DNA of 64,000 bases from Dallia pectoralis (GCA_029465975.1 CM055728.1:9911619-9975618); one strand, 5' to 3'. Shown: positions 49,001 through 62,300, counted from the first letter of the stretch. Notes: generated by a model not told the origin, from the sequence alone. A program made the numbers and translations.

Positions 49001-52000
49001 GCTGATTCTGCTAACACATTGAAAAGCACATTAACCCAGGCAGAGAAACTTTATTAAAGGCTGTTTATGATTACGTCTTCAGCTTTATAGAGCTTTGTAA
49101 ACCGAGGCGTGAAAAGGGCCTGTTGTTTCAGAAGTATTTAGAACCGTTTAAATAGCCAACCGTTGCCAAGTCAGCTTGCCCTTCGTGTCAAGTTGTTCCC
49201 TGCAGAACGGCCGCAAAGGCTTGTCGGAATGGAAAACAATCCTGTTTAAGCCAGATTTGTTCTCGGCGCTTCACAAACATATGCTAAGTTCAGTAGGCTG
49301 TAACATGAAAACTGTTGTAACGTCTCTCGCGTGGAGCGCAGCATTCACCTGCCACCGACACCTGTGCTATACGGTTAGGGTCCGGGTTAGGGGTGTGGTG
49401 GACCATGTCACGCTGGGCGGCCTTGAACTAACCAAACATTTATTGTAATGCGGATTGTATACGACCCTCCCTACTGAAATGAAATCTACAGCAATCACAC
49501 AATTAGCCTTCATGTTTTTCTGCCAAACGTGTACCACTCCGATATTTATACCGTGTAGATTGTTTTGGTTTGATTATTGTTGACTTTGTAAAATCTGCCA
49601 TTTTTTTAAGGGAAATAAGCCACACCTCAGACTCTTAAATGTGTTGTGTTCAGTGTCCCTCCTTTCTAAGCTAAATGTTTCCACTTGGTCCTCCCCAGTA
49701 CCCTGCACCGCTACTCCACCCCTCACCCCTTCAACTACACTGCCCCCTACACCCCCACAGAGGGCGCTGTGTTCCAGAGGCAGCGCTCCACCTCCACGCC
49801 CAACGTCCACATGGTCAGCACCGCGCTGCTGCACCCCGTCGACAGCAGCACGATCGAGGTAATGACACACCGCGCGAATACCTAAGGGACTCCCGGAGGT
49901 CCAGGGGGGCCTTCTAAAATAACCTCGCCGCCAGGTCTGGCCCTTAGGGTTAGGGTCTGGCAAAGAATCCCAGTCGTCCTCCTTTAGCCACTTTCTGTAA
50001 TCTCGCTGCTTGACCTTTTTTATTAAGTTCACCTTGCTTGTTTACAATTTACTTCCTGTGATTTCCTTAATAGGGTTCTGTTCTTTTTGTTCAATTTCAC
50101 TTTTTACATCCTGCTGTTACTGTATTTTGTTTTGTTAGTCTCGGGGGGGTGTATGCTGTTTCTCATATGCCCGCCCCAATAACCGGACACCCGGGTTGCA
50201 TGCTGTCTCCTACTTTACCCTACTTCACTGCCTCTTTTCCTCACCCAACCCCCTCCTCCCTGACGTGGAGTAGCTAGATTGCCTGAACGCCTCCCCTAGC
50301 TCCTGGTGTAGGCTCTTTTGGCTGAAGAGGAGAGTAGGTATTGTTCGCTTCTCCGACTCTTTGGTTGAGGTGACGTCAGAGAGCCCAGCCAAGGTTAGGA
50401 GGCATGAAGGGGTGGGTGATGAATCGCATGTTTTTCAAAAGTCTTTTACTTTATACTTTTGCTTTATACTTTCACTATGCTTTGACACATCTTCTTTCAA
50501 TCTGTAAAAATGAAAGATAAAAAAAAAGAATAATAACAAAAAATAAATTAAACAGAACGTATTTTTTTCTTCCTAGGAGGCAATGCGTAATCACGAACCA
50601 AGGTGTATTTACGACTCCGGTAAGAGGGTTAAGACCCCGTTGTTTCCCCATGACTAAACATGCCTAATATCCCGTAACAGCACAACTTGCATAACCTGGT
50701 GTGCTGAATATTATTGGTCCTCCTTTCCCTCCTCAGGTGGTAGCTCCCCTAGCCAGAGTCCCACAGGCTGGGCCCAGCCTCAGTCCAAAACCCCAGCGGC
50801 AGACAGACGAGAGAGGGCTCCGTCATTCAACACTCAGGAGAAACACAAAATAGTACGAATCTAAAGCAACGTGAACATACTTTGTATTATTCAAAAATAA
50901 TTTCTAAGACTATCTTGCGTGTGTTAGAAAACCTGGCGGTACTCTATTCAGAACGTTGTGAGCTCATATTTACGGTTTTCCAAACAGCGTCCGAGAGACA
51001 AGCGGGACTCCAGTTATTACTGGGAGATTGAGGCCAGTGAAGTGATGCTGCACTCCCGTATTGGCTCAGGGTCTTTCGGGACTGTGTTCAAAGGGAAATG
51101 GCACGGTGGGCAGGACATATTTGTATCATAACTTATCAGTTGGACCTTTGCTTTAACACCAATTTGGGTGGTTTGTTGAGACGGAAGACTGTGTGACCCA
51201 GCAGCTAAGACTAGTTTGTGGTTCCAGGCGACGTAGCGGTGAAGATCTTAAAGGTGATTGATCCCACACCGGAACAGTTCCAAGCGTTCAGAAACGAGGT
51301 GGCCGTTCTGAGGTAAGAGCGGGAGATTTGGGTGTTTGGAGAATTTGTCTTTCACCTATGACGTGGCTATTTGTTGACCCTACGTGTCTGTTGTCGCTGG
51401 TCTCTCATCTCTGTGTTCGGGTATCTCCCTGTTCCCACAGGAAAACACGACACGTCAACATCCTGTTGTTTATGGGTTACATGACAAAGGACAACCTGGC
51501 CATTGTGACCCAGTGGTGTGAGGGAAGCAGCCTTTACAAACACCTCCACGTACAGGAGACCAACTTCCAGATGTTCCAGTTAATCGATATCGCCAGGCAG
51601 ACCGCTCAGGGCATGGAGTGAGTCCAATCAGCAGATGTTGGTATTGCTAGCTGTCTACGGTTGCTTGTTTTACAAGAGGGCTAGGCTGCTAGCTTTACAT
51701 GGACGCTAGCCTAAAGTGGAACTCACAGCATTTTAACAACAGGAAATCATGAAATATACAACTACTGGCTGAAATGACATGTAGTTTCCAAAGTGCACAT
51801 TTGAAAGGGGTAGTTCCCAATTAATGGACTTACACGTTTGTATCCTTGCCTGTTTAGCAATCTGGTAAAATAGTATGACGCCAATCCGTTGCTACATATT
51901 TACACATTTCTTTTGTGCTCAGGCTGGAAATAATGTACCATTGTAGCTATATGTATAACTTTAAGCCAGTGTTAGTGATTTAGTGGTGAGTCAACCATTC

Positions 52001-55000
52001 AGAAGCCTAGGAAGGTTGTTACGTTTCAAGGAAGTTGACCGTGGTTTTTCATGAGCCATTGCTAACTAGCGTTAGCGCTAAGCCTTGAAGTCGATCGGCT
52101 TGCGCTGGGTGGGTTTGGATTTAACGTTCTTTTATTTTGAAATTGTAATTGTCCTTCTGCATTTCTACAGCTATCTCCATGCCAAAAACATCATCCACAG
52201 AGACATGAAATCCAACAGTATCCTTTTTGTCATAATTCTTCATGCTCGGTCACTTAGTTATGACAACATAATAATGATGGTGTTTGCTTTGAAATTTGAC
52301 AAACAATTAATGATTGAATGGGTATTTCTCACAGATTTAGCAGTTTCTGTGTCCTTGACACTAGCACAGATATCTTCTTACATGAGGGCCTGACGGTGAA
52401 GATTGGAGATTTCGGTCTGGCCACAGTCAAAGCCCGGTGGAGCGGTTCTCACCAGGTGGAGCAGCCCTCTGGGTCCATACTGTGGATGGTCAGTAATTTA
52501 CCACATCTCAACGACAATAATAATAATAACAAGTTGATTTATTACGGGTCTGATATTCGCTCATTATGTTTACCAATAGTAATTGAATTAAATCATTGTA
52601 ATCATGTCTGTCTGGGGCTGTATGGTCGGTTCCAGGCCCCGGAAGTGATTCGGATGCAGGATAATATGCCCTACAGTTTCCAGTCTGATGTGTACTCCTA
52701 TGGTGTTGTCCTCTATGAGCTGATGACAGGAGAGCTGCCTTACTCTCAGATCGCCAACAGAGACCAGGTGACTCCATCGTCCTGACACGTTGTTGTGCCA
52801 ATAGACTTTGATTTTAGCAAAGTTTGTCAATTCGTTTGTGTTTTTTTTAGAGAGATTTAGTGATCCTGGTTGTATTTGACCAAATTCTCTAATGTATTCC
52901 CATATACTCTATTTTTCAGAGGTGCTAAGCATTTTTTAGTCGATCCACAAAGATGAACCATTTTTTTTAGCTGGTCCTTACAAGGAAATGGTTTATTTAG
53001 GCCTTCGTGGTAAAAAATCCAATTGACTTACAAGTTAAGTTTATGCAAAACTGGTTGGGTTGGGATCAGGAGTAGAGTTAGTTATTCTGGGGTTATGGGA
53101 AACTGATAGGCCCAGAGAACAGTGTGTTTATGTTTTATGTGCCAACGTAGCACTCATCCATCTCGGACCACGGTTTTTTAACGCTCAATTCAGATCTCTT
53201 CATGGGCAATAATTTACATTTTGGACATTGTCAAAGCAGGATAGTTTTACAGTACTTCAGTGAATATACTATACGATGAGAGTAAAGCAGGATAGTTTTA
53301 CAGTACTTCAGTGAATATACTATACGATGAGAGTAAAGCAGGATAGTTTTACAGTACTTCAGTGAATATACTATACGATGAGAGTAAAGCAGGATAGTTT
53401 TACAGTACTTCAGTGAATATACTATACGATGAGAGTAAAGCAGCATAGTTTTACAGTACTTCAGTGAATATACTATACGATGAGAGTAAAGCAGCATAGT
53501 TTTACAGTACTTCAGTGAATATACTATACGATGAGAGTAAAGCAGGATAGTTTTACAGTACTTTGTGAATATACTACATGATGAGACCTAATGAAATTCA
53601 TTTTAATTCTAATATACACAAAGTATCAATAGAACATAGAATGCTTTCCGTCGCCACGCTGCCCTTTGCGTCGCCCCGCTGCCCTTTGCGTCGCCCCGCT
53701 GCCCTTTGCGTCGCCCCGCTGCCCTTTGCGTCGCCCCGCTGCCCTTTGCGTCGCCCCGCTGCCCTTTGCGTCGCCACGCTGCCCTTTGCGTTGCCTTGTG
53801 TTTTGGGGTCTCTTTCTACAACTTGTCACTGAGCCTGTATTTGGTCAGGCTTGGTCTCTGTTCAGAATCTGTGACTGAATACCCATTGTAACAATTAGTA
53901 TTCTCTTGATGTAAAACTGTCAATATACTTTAGTGTTTTGTTAGTTTCTCTGTAGGTCAAATTGGATTAATATGTTTTTCATTTTCAAAACAATATGAGT
54001 TTCTCTGGGTAATATGGTTGTCGTATTTGTAACAGCTGACACATGGTACCATCTTTCATGTTCCAGGTTGTGAGTTTCTGTCACTTTGAACTGTGGGGAT
54101 GTTCTGGGGCATAATTTTATATGTAAACACGTTGGCTATTTCGTTTACGATATTAAGTATTATGTTCTGGAATTCTGTATACAGATTTCATTTTATTTCA
54201 ACACTTGATATTTTAAGTACAGGTTGAACCCATGTCAGTTTAATGTGGTTTCTCCAATTACACTAGTGAATATTTTCCTCCAGAATCACTGACATGGTGA
54301 ACTTGTGTCAAGCTCATATTGTCTTCGGTCTCAGTGGTCTTCAGTGCAATGTCTTCATCAGCCCTGCAAACACACTTGTTGTGGAGCTGTTTTAATATCA
54401 CCCGTCCAAAAGGTCACCAAACACATTACAGAGTTTTATAGAGCTGTTCCAACATTGCCTGTCCAAAAGGTCACCACCCATATTACAGAGGTACGCTCAT
54501 CACAAGCAGCTGTCTGTGAACTCCACAGAAACAATAACATTGTGACTTTTCTCTCCTGTCAGATCATATTCATGGTCGGCCGTGGGTACCTGTCTCCTGA
54601 CCTTAGTAAACTCTATAAGAGCTGCCCAAAAGCCATGAAGAGGCTAGTGGCCGACTGCATAAAGAAGATTAAAGACGAGAGGCCGCTGTTCCCTCAGGTA
54701 CATCTGAAGCAAAGCCAGGCAGAAACTAACTGTAGAATTGGGAAACCAGTGATGCAGCCACTTGGTACTTCCAATAAATGAACCCCTGTCGTTTATAATC
54801 AGTATCCCGGTACCTGATACAACCAATCTAGCAACCTAGTGTGGCTTTAAGAATTCAAAATTGATACACTATGTTTTTAACTTGAAATGAAATGTGATTG
54901 TTCACCTTCCTCGCTGGCTACCAGCCTCACCTTAAATGCTGGTTGGCTTTGACTGTTTGTTATCATACCAGTCCATATCTGAAATAATACAGATGGCAAT

Positions 55001-55517
55001 GGTATGTTTACATTAGTAGATAAAATGTTCTGTGGAGGATTCTACTATACTATACTATTTGGGGGGAAACGTTTGGTAATTTCTATTTTGTTTGGTGTAA
55101 CTGCAGATCTGGATATTAAAACCTTCTGAATAATTGAAACACAACTGTAAAAGCAGAGAGTATTAATTGCCCACTGGCTGTCTAAGAGGTCATTAACACA
55201 TATAACCTGCCTTATTGAGTTTAGGCCATTATCTCACTAATCTGCTTAATCTTCTTGTCAAGCTTGATTTGAGACATTCTTTTTAATTGCTGAAGAGGGC
55301 ATTGTACCAAATGACTAAGTTTTGCTTCCAGCTACTCATCCGATCCTCCCCTGGTTTCTCGCCCTCTTTCATCCAGATCCTGTCATCCATTGAGCTGCTC
55401 CAGCACTCCCTCCCCAAGATCAACCGCAGCGCCTCAGAGCCGTCGCTGCACAGAGCCGCACACACCGAGGACTTCAACGCCTTCACGTCAACCTATAGCC
55501 GGCTACCTGTGTTCTAG
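46029..55517 (+). CDS. raf1: RAF1 (C-Raf) serine/threonine kinase, one-base frameshift in exon 2 as written
   Basis: Sixteen coding exons: 46029-46228, 47576-47688, 47878-47980, 48078-48235, 48688-48780, 49699-49858, 50577-50619, 50737-50852, 50988-51105, 51228-51312, 51441-51617, 52171-52217, 52370-52488, 52636-52767, 54563-54697 and 55377-55517. The Ras-binding domain contains RPGMTLHSCLIKALKVRGLQ. The C1 zinc finger is HNFVRKTFLKLAFCDICQKF onward. RQRSTSTPNVH is the N-terminal 14-3-3 site and RDSSYYWEIEAS the activating SSYY. The kinase has GSGSFG, VAVKILK, HRDMKSN and DFGLA, and RSASEPSLHR is the C-terminal 14-3-3 site. It relays Ras-GTP to MEK. The total is 1940 nt, one short of a multiple of three; adding one base near 46168-46171 gives 646 residues (human 648). 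As written, translation stops just after the exon 2/3 junction. Confidence 0.95.
46229..47283. repeat. 43-bp minisatellite, about 24 copies, starting at the raf1 exon-2 splice donor
   Basis: The first base of the array is the first base of the intron. Each unit (GTGAGTGTGTTCAGTAACCG, then CCGCTCGTTTATGGCACACCGTG) ends with a near copy of the last exon bases (GCACCGTG), so the exon/donor junction is reproduced at every boundary. Unit variants change CCGTG to GCGCG, CTGTG or CCATG but keep GTGAGTG. One unit has a two-base deletion near 47025. Confidence 0.97.
53236..53573. repeat. 51-bp minisatellite, about 6.6 copies, in a raf1 intron
   Basis: Units contain GCAGGATAGTTTTACAGTAC and TTCAGTGAATATACTATACG. 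The length is a multiple of three, which leaves a periodic open frame on the minus strand that I do not consider coding. It lies in the large intron between the exons ending 52767 and starting 54563. Confidence 0.95.
53652..53798. repeat. 20-bp GC-rich minisatellite, about 7-8 copies
   Basis: Units TCGCCCCGCTGCCCTTTGCG sit in an otherwise AT-rich raf1 intron 80 bp from the 51-bp array. The minus strand is G/A-rich. The outermost units carry CCACG in place of CCCCG. Confidence 0.95.
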
Positions 55518-56570
55518 AGCTACGGCACACAACTGGTTCCTCCTACCCGTTTTTTGGTTCAAATAATTGAGACATGCTAGCGACAGACACACACACACAC
55601 ACACACACGAGGAAAAGGATATTTGAGAAGGCTCCTGTGAAGGGGAGCACGAATGGGATGACTGTTTTTTCAGTCAGTGAATGAATACGGAGTTACGGTT
55701 CTGGACAGCGGAGAGAAATACTGACCACCCATTGGGCTGAAGATGGTTTGACAGTGAAGCAAATGTCTGCCCATTACCGGAAGCTTGTTTCCCTTTTGGC
55801 TAATATGTGTGCAATGGACAGAGTGGCAATGCAGTGAAATATGTAAAAGCTGTATGTCAAATGAAGCACATCTACCTGTGGACAGTGAGACAGAGACATT
55901 AAAAGGAAATGTCTGACAGCTGTGCTGTGAAGCACACTTTTCTGACTGACAGGAACCGACCTGGGTTCATATGAAAATTCGCTCTAAGGTGCGTGAAGAG
56001 AAGTCCAGAAGTCCCTGCAAATTTCACCACCCAGGATGACTAATCAAAAACAAACAGCGTGATGCAATCTCTTAGTTCTGCAGGGGTATTTGATTGTTTG
56101 TCTTAAATCAGAGCAGTCTTTGTTTTTAATTATGGATAAAGGTTTTGCCTGTCAAAGTCAAAGAGGAGTTATTGAAGAAACATATTTTTTTAGTTTGCAC
56201 ATTTTACCAAAAGTGCTGTGTTTCTACTGGTCTGTGTGACAGCTTCACGGCTAATCTGTGTGTTCATTTGCTTTTCAGCAAACGTCAGCCTTCTCTCTGG
56301 TTCACGTGCTGGACCGTAGGCAGTTATCATTAATATGAGAAAATACACATTTATATCAAATTAGCCTTTTGTTTGCCATTCCAAGAGGTTAACATTTCTA
56401 TCGTGAATGTGGTGGTTATGACATTTTATGTTATTTTAATAAACTTAAGTCATGCTTCTTTAAAGAAAAGTTTAACAGCTTCCATTTTTTGGTTACTACT
56501 GACTGTTATCTAATACTGTGTGGTTATCTAACACTGATTATGTCTACTTTATAGTTATTGATTTAAACTT
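55518..56570 (+). other. probable raf1 3' UTR
   Basis: The sequence follows the raf1 stop. It has an (AC)n run at about 55590-55608 and an AATAAA at about 56438, a plausible polyadenylation signal. No antisense makorin-type zinc-finger exons are seen on the minus strand. Confidence 0.5.
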
Positions 56571-56575
56571 CCGAT

Positions 56576-56924
56576 CTCAGCCAGGTACAAAAGACATCAG
56601 AACTATAAAGCCCTGGGACGATAAACCCTACAGAATAATCATTGACCAACCATCGCGTACGTTTTGCTGTTACAGTTTGTTAAGATCGGCAGCTTCCGCT
56701 ACAAGAAAGTGAAGTTTAAAATGAATCTGCAGATACGGGTGATTCTTGAAGTTGATACCGCCAAGTTCAACATGGACTGCCAGAGTGAGAGTTTGGACAT
56801 CGGGGCCACGTTTTTCCAGCCGTTTGGGTCGATATCGCTCAGCTACGCCCAGACACTGATCAGCACCACCACCACGCTGCTGTTCTCTTTGCACATGCTC
56901 AGTGGGGTCCCACACAGGTGCTAG
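56576..56924 (+). other. unidentified two-exon-like open segment between raf1 and pparg
   Basis: After an acceptor-like TTCCGATCTCAG an open stretch reads PGTKDIRTIKPWDDKPYRII. After a second acceptor-like TTTTGCTGTTACAG at about 56679 an open frame of about 80 residues begins FVKIGSFRYKKVKFKMNLQI and ends SGVPHRC before a stop at 56922-56924. Base composition in the second part is GC-richer than its surroundings, as in exons. I do not recognise a family, no donor clearly joins the two parts, and it could be a gene remnant or chance. Confidence 0.3.
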
Positions 56925-58820
56925 AACTGGTAGCTTGGTGCAATGTTTGCTGTTGCTGTAGCATGGTGAAGCAGTCTCAGTGGATGTAGCCCAGATACGC
57001 TGCTACGGGACAACACCATTGGGCAATGGCTCAAGGTGCATCGCTGCTATTGGCTAGCTTACCAGGATAGTAGCAACTGGGTTCATTCAGTGGCCCGGCT
57101 CTTGTGTCACCATAGAAAGTGCTGGTTCAATCGGCTCCCGAACCGCATTGATTAAAATCCTTCGAAAATGATTCCCTTGAATGTTTCTGCAGTGTGCGTT
57201 TACAATACTAGAAACAAATGTAGAAACTTGTCTGCAATTAACCGTTGTTCAAGATATAACATTTTAGATGATACCAAACCTTAATATGTCTAATTGAACA
57301 CATTCAATTGGGTTTTCTACGTTTTATTAAAAAGAACCGTTCGAAAAGAGCTGTTTGTTCGCGTGGGTAACGTCTAACGTGCTAAATGACCCTCCGCACA
57401 TACCCCATTAGGCTTTGGTTTCCTGTAATGGTCAGTGATGATGTCTGATGTTAATTTGTTGGCTGTTAGAAGGGAACTTGGGGATTGTGACAAGATGTGA
57501 GCATTAGTCATGTGATATCCTCTCACTGAACTGCCAGTTTAAAAAAAAAACTTTGTGAAAGCCGGCTGTCATCGGAAGTGGTGAAATCTTTATCTGCTGA
57601 CTTCTTTTCTTTTTTCGGTCTTTGTGTTTAACTGGTCAAATGCTAATTTTTGACAGTCAAGAAATAAAGACAGAGCTGAAAATAAGGCCAGAACCAGAGT
57701 TCTGACTTCGACCTGGCCCTATGGTTACAAGACCACATCTGGCACAGGTGTTGTGGTTATGTTGCTCTCTGCAACTTGTACACATGCTTCAGATGAACTC
57801 ACGTCACCCAGTGGGTGCTGTCAAAGTTTTTTAGGGTTTAAAGTAGGTCAACACTACTCACTATCCACAGTATAATAAGCATATTACAGCATCCTCTTGC
57901 ACAGAGAACAAAGACATTTCTGCAAGCCGTGTGCAGATATTCCTTGAAAAACTCCATATCTGATCGCATGAGCGCTCATGTTTCCAGCCCGACAGGAAAC
58001 CCTCATAAGCAGGCTGACACTAGCTTTTATCAGGCCCAGAGGGTTGTGTGATCTCTGGTTGATGCTCTCACCTGATTCTCTCAGTTGAGGTCCATCCAAT
58101 TAACGCATACACCCAAAACAAGGAGATAGACATCCACAAGTTAAACTCCAAACTGTCCCTGTGTGTACCCTGTGCCTCTACATGGAAACATGCCCAGCAT
58201 TGGACAGTGATACAAATCATTGCATTGAAACCTGAATCAATATTGAAAAGGTGAACATAACAGAGCATTGGACAATTGTAGGCCAACACAAATAACGTTT
58301 CTACCATACCATGCCATATTTCATTGTAAATAATCAACGGTTCATAGCTGCTTTTAAAAAGTCGTTTATGTTACTATAAGCACATGAGAATGTTTCACTA
58401 TTCAGTTAGCGCTATATCATGACATAGCATAACATCATAAAGCAACAACATGTTTTATATATTCACCAGCAGATGGCAACAACAAACAGTATGTTAATAT
58501 CACACAGTTTTAGTCCTCTACCCCTTGAGAACATTTCCGAGATATGTAACAAATAAATATCAATCATGAACAATGTATAAAATTCATTAAAAAAATGTTT
58601 ATTTTTACATTTGTAGTCAAATGTCTTGAACTTACTGGAGAATGCTCAAATTATTGTCGGAATTGAAAGTCTTGTTTCATTATAAAAGCACAGAAGAACA
58701 AAAAGCTTTAATAAAATAATAATATGAGGAATTACTGCATGACAACACAGAATGTTGTAAAGTTTCCAAATCCTTCAATAACCCTGTTTATATGCAGGAG
58801 TGGCTTTTAGGACACGTTTG
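56925..58820. other. intergenic sequence between raf1 and pparg
   Basis: No gene, RNA or repeat array can be supported here. Confidence 0.5.
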
Positions 58821-58825
58821 TGAAA

Positions 58826-59184
58826 GTCCTCTAGTGACCCAGCCAGAGCTTGCGGCGTTCACCATCCTACCTGACAAAGCTTGAGAGAATTTGCAGAGAA
58901 GAATGGGAGAAAGTCCCAAGCTTATAGCATCATACCCAGGAAGACATTAGTCTTTCAAAGATGCGTTAGCAAAGTACTGTGTAAAGTTGTCTGAATACTT
59001 TTATAAACTGATATAAAAATATATACAAATATGCAAAACATTCCCAAAACCAATTTTTGCTTGGCGATTGTGGGATATTGTGTGTAGATATATGCAGATT
59101 TTTTAAATTTGATTTTAGAATAAGTTATTGACAAAATATAGAAGAATTGGAGGGATATGAATACTTTCCAAATGCACTGCAGTA
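58826..59184 (+). mobile_element. Tc1-like transposon 3'-end fragment
   Basis: The sequence matches the usual C-terminal transposase tail and terminus of fish Tc1-like elements: GACCCAGCCAGAGC, then AGAGAATTTGCAGAGAAGAA, TGGGAGAAAGTCCCAAG, TATTGTGTGTAGAT, and the end ATACTTTCCAAATGCACTGC. It lies 200 bp beyond the pparg stop codon, in or near its 3' UTR. Confidence 0.75.
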
Positions 59185-59384
59185 TAATTCCCCTTTTCTT
59201 GCAATACAATTATTCAACCTTGAGAGTGTGAACTCAGTTATGTTTAGAACCTTATTTGGCTGTTCACAGCATTCTGTAAATGTTGGGGACAAACACCAAA
59301 CTCTGCTGCAAAACAGTGCGCTGCTAATCTCACACCCTGCAGTTGCCTTTCTATCAAATGTGTCCACCCATATCTGTGACTGAA

Positions 59385-62300
59385 TTAGTACAGATCTGTT
59401 ATGATCTCCTGCAGTAGTGGGTGTAGATACATCTCCTGCTCATGCTTCTTGAGCAGGTGCATGAGGCGAACGTGCTCAGCCACCAGCGGACGTAGGTCGA
59501 CCATCTTCTGCAGGAGCTTGGCAAACAGCTGTGGGCAGTCTGGGTGGAAGGTTTTCAGCTGCAGCTCCAGGGATCGCAGTACTGTTTCCTGGAGGTCCTC
59601 AATGGGCTTCACGTTTGCCAGGCCAGGGCGGTCTGAAGAAGTGCACACCATTTTTAAGGTCAACAGAGTGTTGTGTGGGGCTAGAGGAATAGGAGTAGAT
59701 TACTGGAATGTATTACAGAGGAATAGATTACAAATGGTCATCAGAGTGTGTGTGGGGCTGGGAATAGCTTCAGAGGAAGGAATAGGAGTAGATTACTGGA
59801 ATGTATTACAGAGGAATAGATTACAAATGGTCATCAGAGTGTGTGTGGGGCTAGAGGAATAGGAATATATTACACAGGTTCACCAGAGTGTGTGTGGGGC
59901 TAGAGGAATAGGAATATATTACTGGAATGTATTACAGAGGAATAGATTACAAATGGTCAGAGTCAGAGTGTGTGAGGGGCTAGAGGAATAGGAATATATT
60001 ACACATGGTCACCAGAGGAATAGTGTGTTCATCAGAGTGTGGGGCTAGAGGAATAGGGGCTAGAGGAATAGGAATATATTACACATGGTCACATGGTCTC
60101 CAGAGTGTGTGGGGCTAGAGGAATAGGAATATATTACACATGGTCACAGAGGAATGTATATTACACATGTTCACCAGAGGGCTAGAGGAATAGGAATATA
60201 TTACACATGGTCATCAGAGTGTGTGTGGGGCTAGAGGAATAGGAATATATTACACATGTTCACCAGAGTGTGTGTGGGGCTAGAGGAATAGGAATATATT
60301 ACACATGGTCATCAGAGTGTGTGGGGCTAGAGAAAGTTCTACTGACACTGTGAGCAAACGTCCAAGGTTAATTTCCATTCTAGAGAATAGCATACCAGAT
60401 GACACCAATGTTTGATGTCTAGAAACAAGCCCCATCAGGCCAGATCTGGAAACAGCACTAAAGCCATTGAATATAAACGCATAAATACTTTAAAAATAAA
60501 ATGACCTCCACTGAGGATGATGACAGCGAGGAAGAGGGCCATGTCGATATCATCCAGCTCCAGCGTGTTGAACTTCACAGCAAAGTCAAACCTGGGCTCG
60601 ACCATCTCACAGAACGGCCACCGCAGGGTCTTGAGGAACTCCCGGGTCATGAAGATCTGTCCGAAGGCCATCANNNNNNNNNNNNNNNNNNNNNNNNNNN
60701 NNNNNNNNNNNNNNNNNNNNNNNNNNNNNNNNNNNNNNNNNNNNNNNNNNNNNNNNNNNNNNNNNNNNNNNNNNNNNNNNNNNNNNNNNNNNNNNNNNNN
60801 NNNNNNNNNNNNNNNNNNNNNNNNNNNNNNNNNNNNNNNNNNNNNNNNNNNNNNNNNNNNNNNNNNNNNNNNNNNNNNNNNNNNNNNNNNNNNNNNNNNN
60901 NNNNNNNNNNNNNNNNNNNNNNNNNNNNNNNNNNNNNNNNNNNNNNNNNNNNNNNNNNNNNNNNNNNNNNNNNNNNNNNNNNNNNNNNNNNNNNNNNNNN
61001 NNNNNNNNNNNNNNNNNNNNNNNNNNNNNNNNNNNNNNNNNNNNNNNNNNNNNNNNNNNNNNNNNNNNNNNNNNNNNNNNNNNNNNNNNNNNNNNNNNNN
61101 NNNNNNNNNNNNNNNNNNNNNNNNNNNNNNNNNNNNNNNNNNNNNNNNNNNNNNNNNNNNNNNNNNNNNNNNNAGCCATAACATTATGACCACTGACAGG
61201 TGAATTACACTGATAATCTATATACACAGATCAGCCATAACATTATGACCACTGACAGGTGAATAACACTGATAATCTATATACACAGATCAGCCATAAC
61301 ATTATGACCACTGAGAGGTGAATAACACTGATAATCTCATTATTATGGCATCTGTCTGTGGGTGGGATATATTAGGCAGCAAGTAAATTTACCAACCTAT
61401 ATAATTGCATTTATACATGATAGAATTTTTTTTTTAAATGAACTTTACAACAAATCACGTGACCAGGGATGAAAGAACGACTGTTCGACTGCGTTGGCTA
61501 TCCATTCCAAATGTAGATCAGGACAAATAAACAGGAATTAGCTTAATGGCTTAATAAATTTGACTAGGCAACATAACACTCAGCCTTTAAGTTATCATGC
61601 AGATAAATCAATTTCACACGTTCTAGCGGCTTACCGTCATGTGACATGCCCACAAGGAGACACTTCTGAAAACGACAGTACTGGCACTTATTCCGGTTCT
61701 TTTTTTGAATGCGACAGTTCAGGTCACAGGGATCATATGCCAGTTTTAATCTCAAGGTTCTGCGGAAAAATCCCTAAGATAAAAGTAGACCACCGAATCA
61801 CACAGCAACAGTATTTAGCATATTGAACAGCAATAGTATTTAGGATATTGAACAGCAACAGTATTTAGCATGCTGAACAGCAACAGTATTTAGCATGCTG
61901 AACAGCAACATTATTTAGCATGCTGAACAGCAACAGTATTTAGCATATTGAACAGCAACAGTATTTAGGATATTGAACAGCAAGAGTATTTAGCATGCTG
62001 AACAGCAACAGTATTTAGCATGCTGAACAGCAACATTATTTAGCATGCTGAACAGCAACAGTATTTAGCATGCAGAACAGCAACAGTATTTAGCATACTG
62101 AAATATTCAAAAGAAATGTAAATCATAAAAAATCTGTGTGTGTGAGTGTAAAATAATTCCAAGGGTCAGTGTGTGTGTATATGTTTTCGTATCATATTAT
62201 AGCCATATTAACATGCAAAACAGTACAACATGGCATTTTTAAATATCCAAACGGAGCCTACATGATTACACTGCATTACGCAGTTGGTGTGTCTCAGTCG

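Noticed and set aside
53231..53497. Periodic minus-strand frame with a 17-residue unit
   Set aside because: Translation of the 51-bp intronic minisatellite.
46029..55517. raf1 as a pseudogene
   Set aside because: Fifteen of sixteen coding exons and all splice sites are intact with conserved regulatory and catalytic motifs; a single missing base in a C run is better explained by sequence error.
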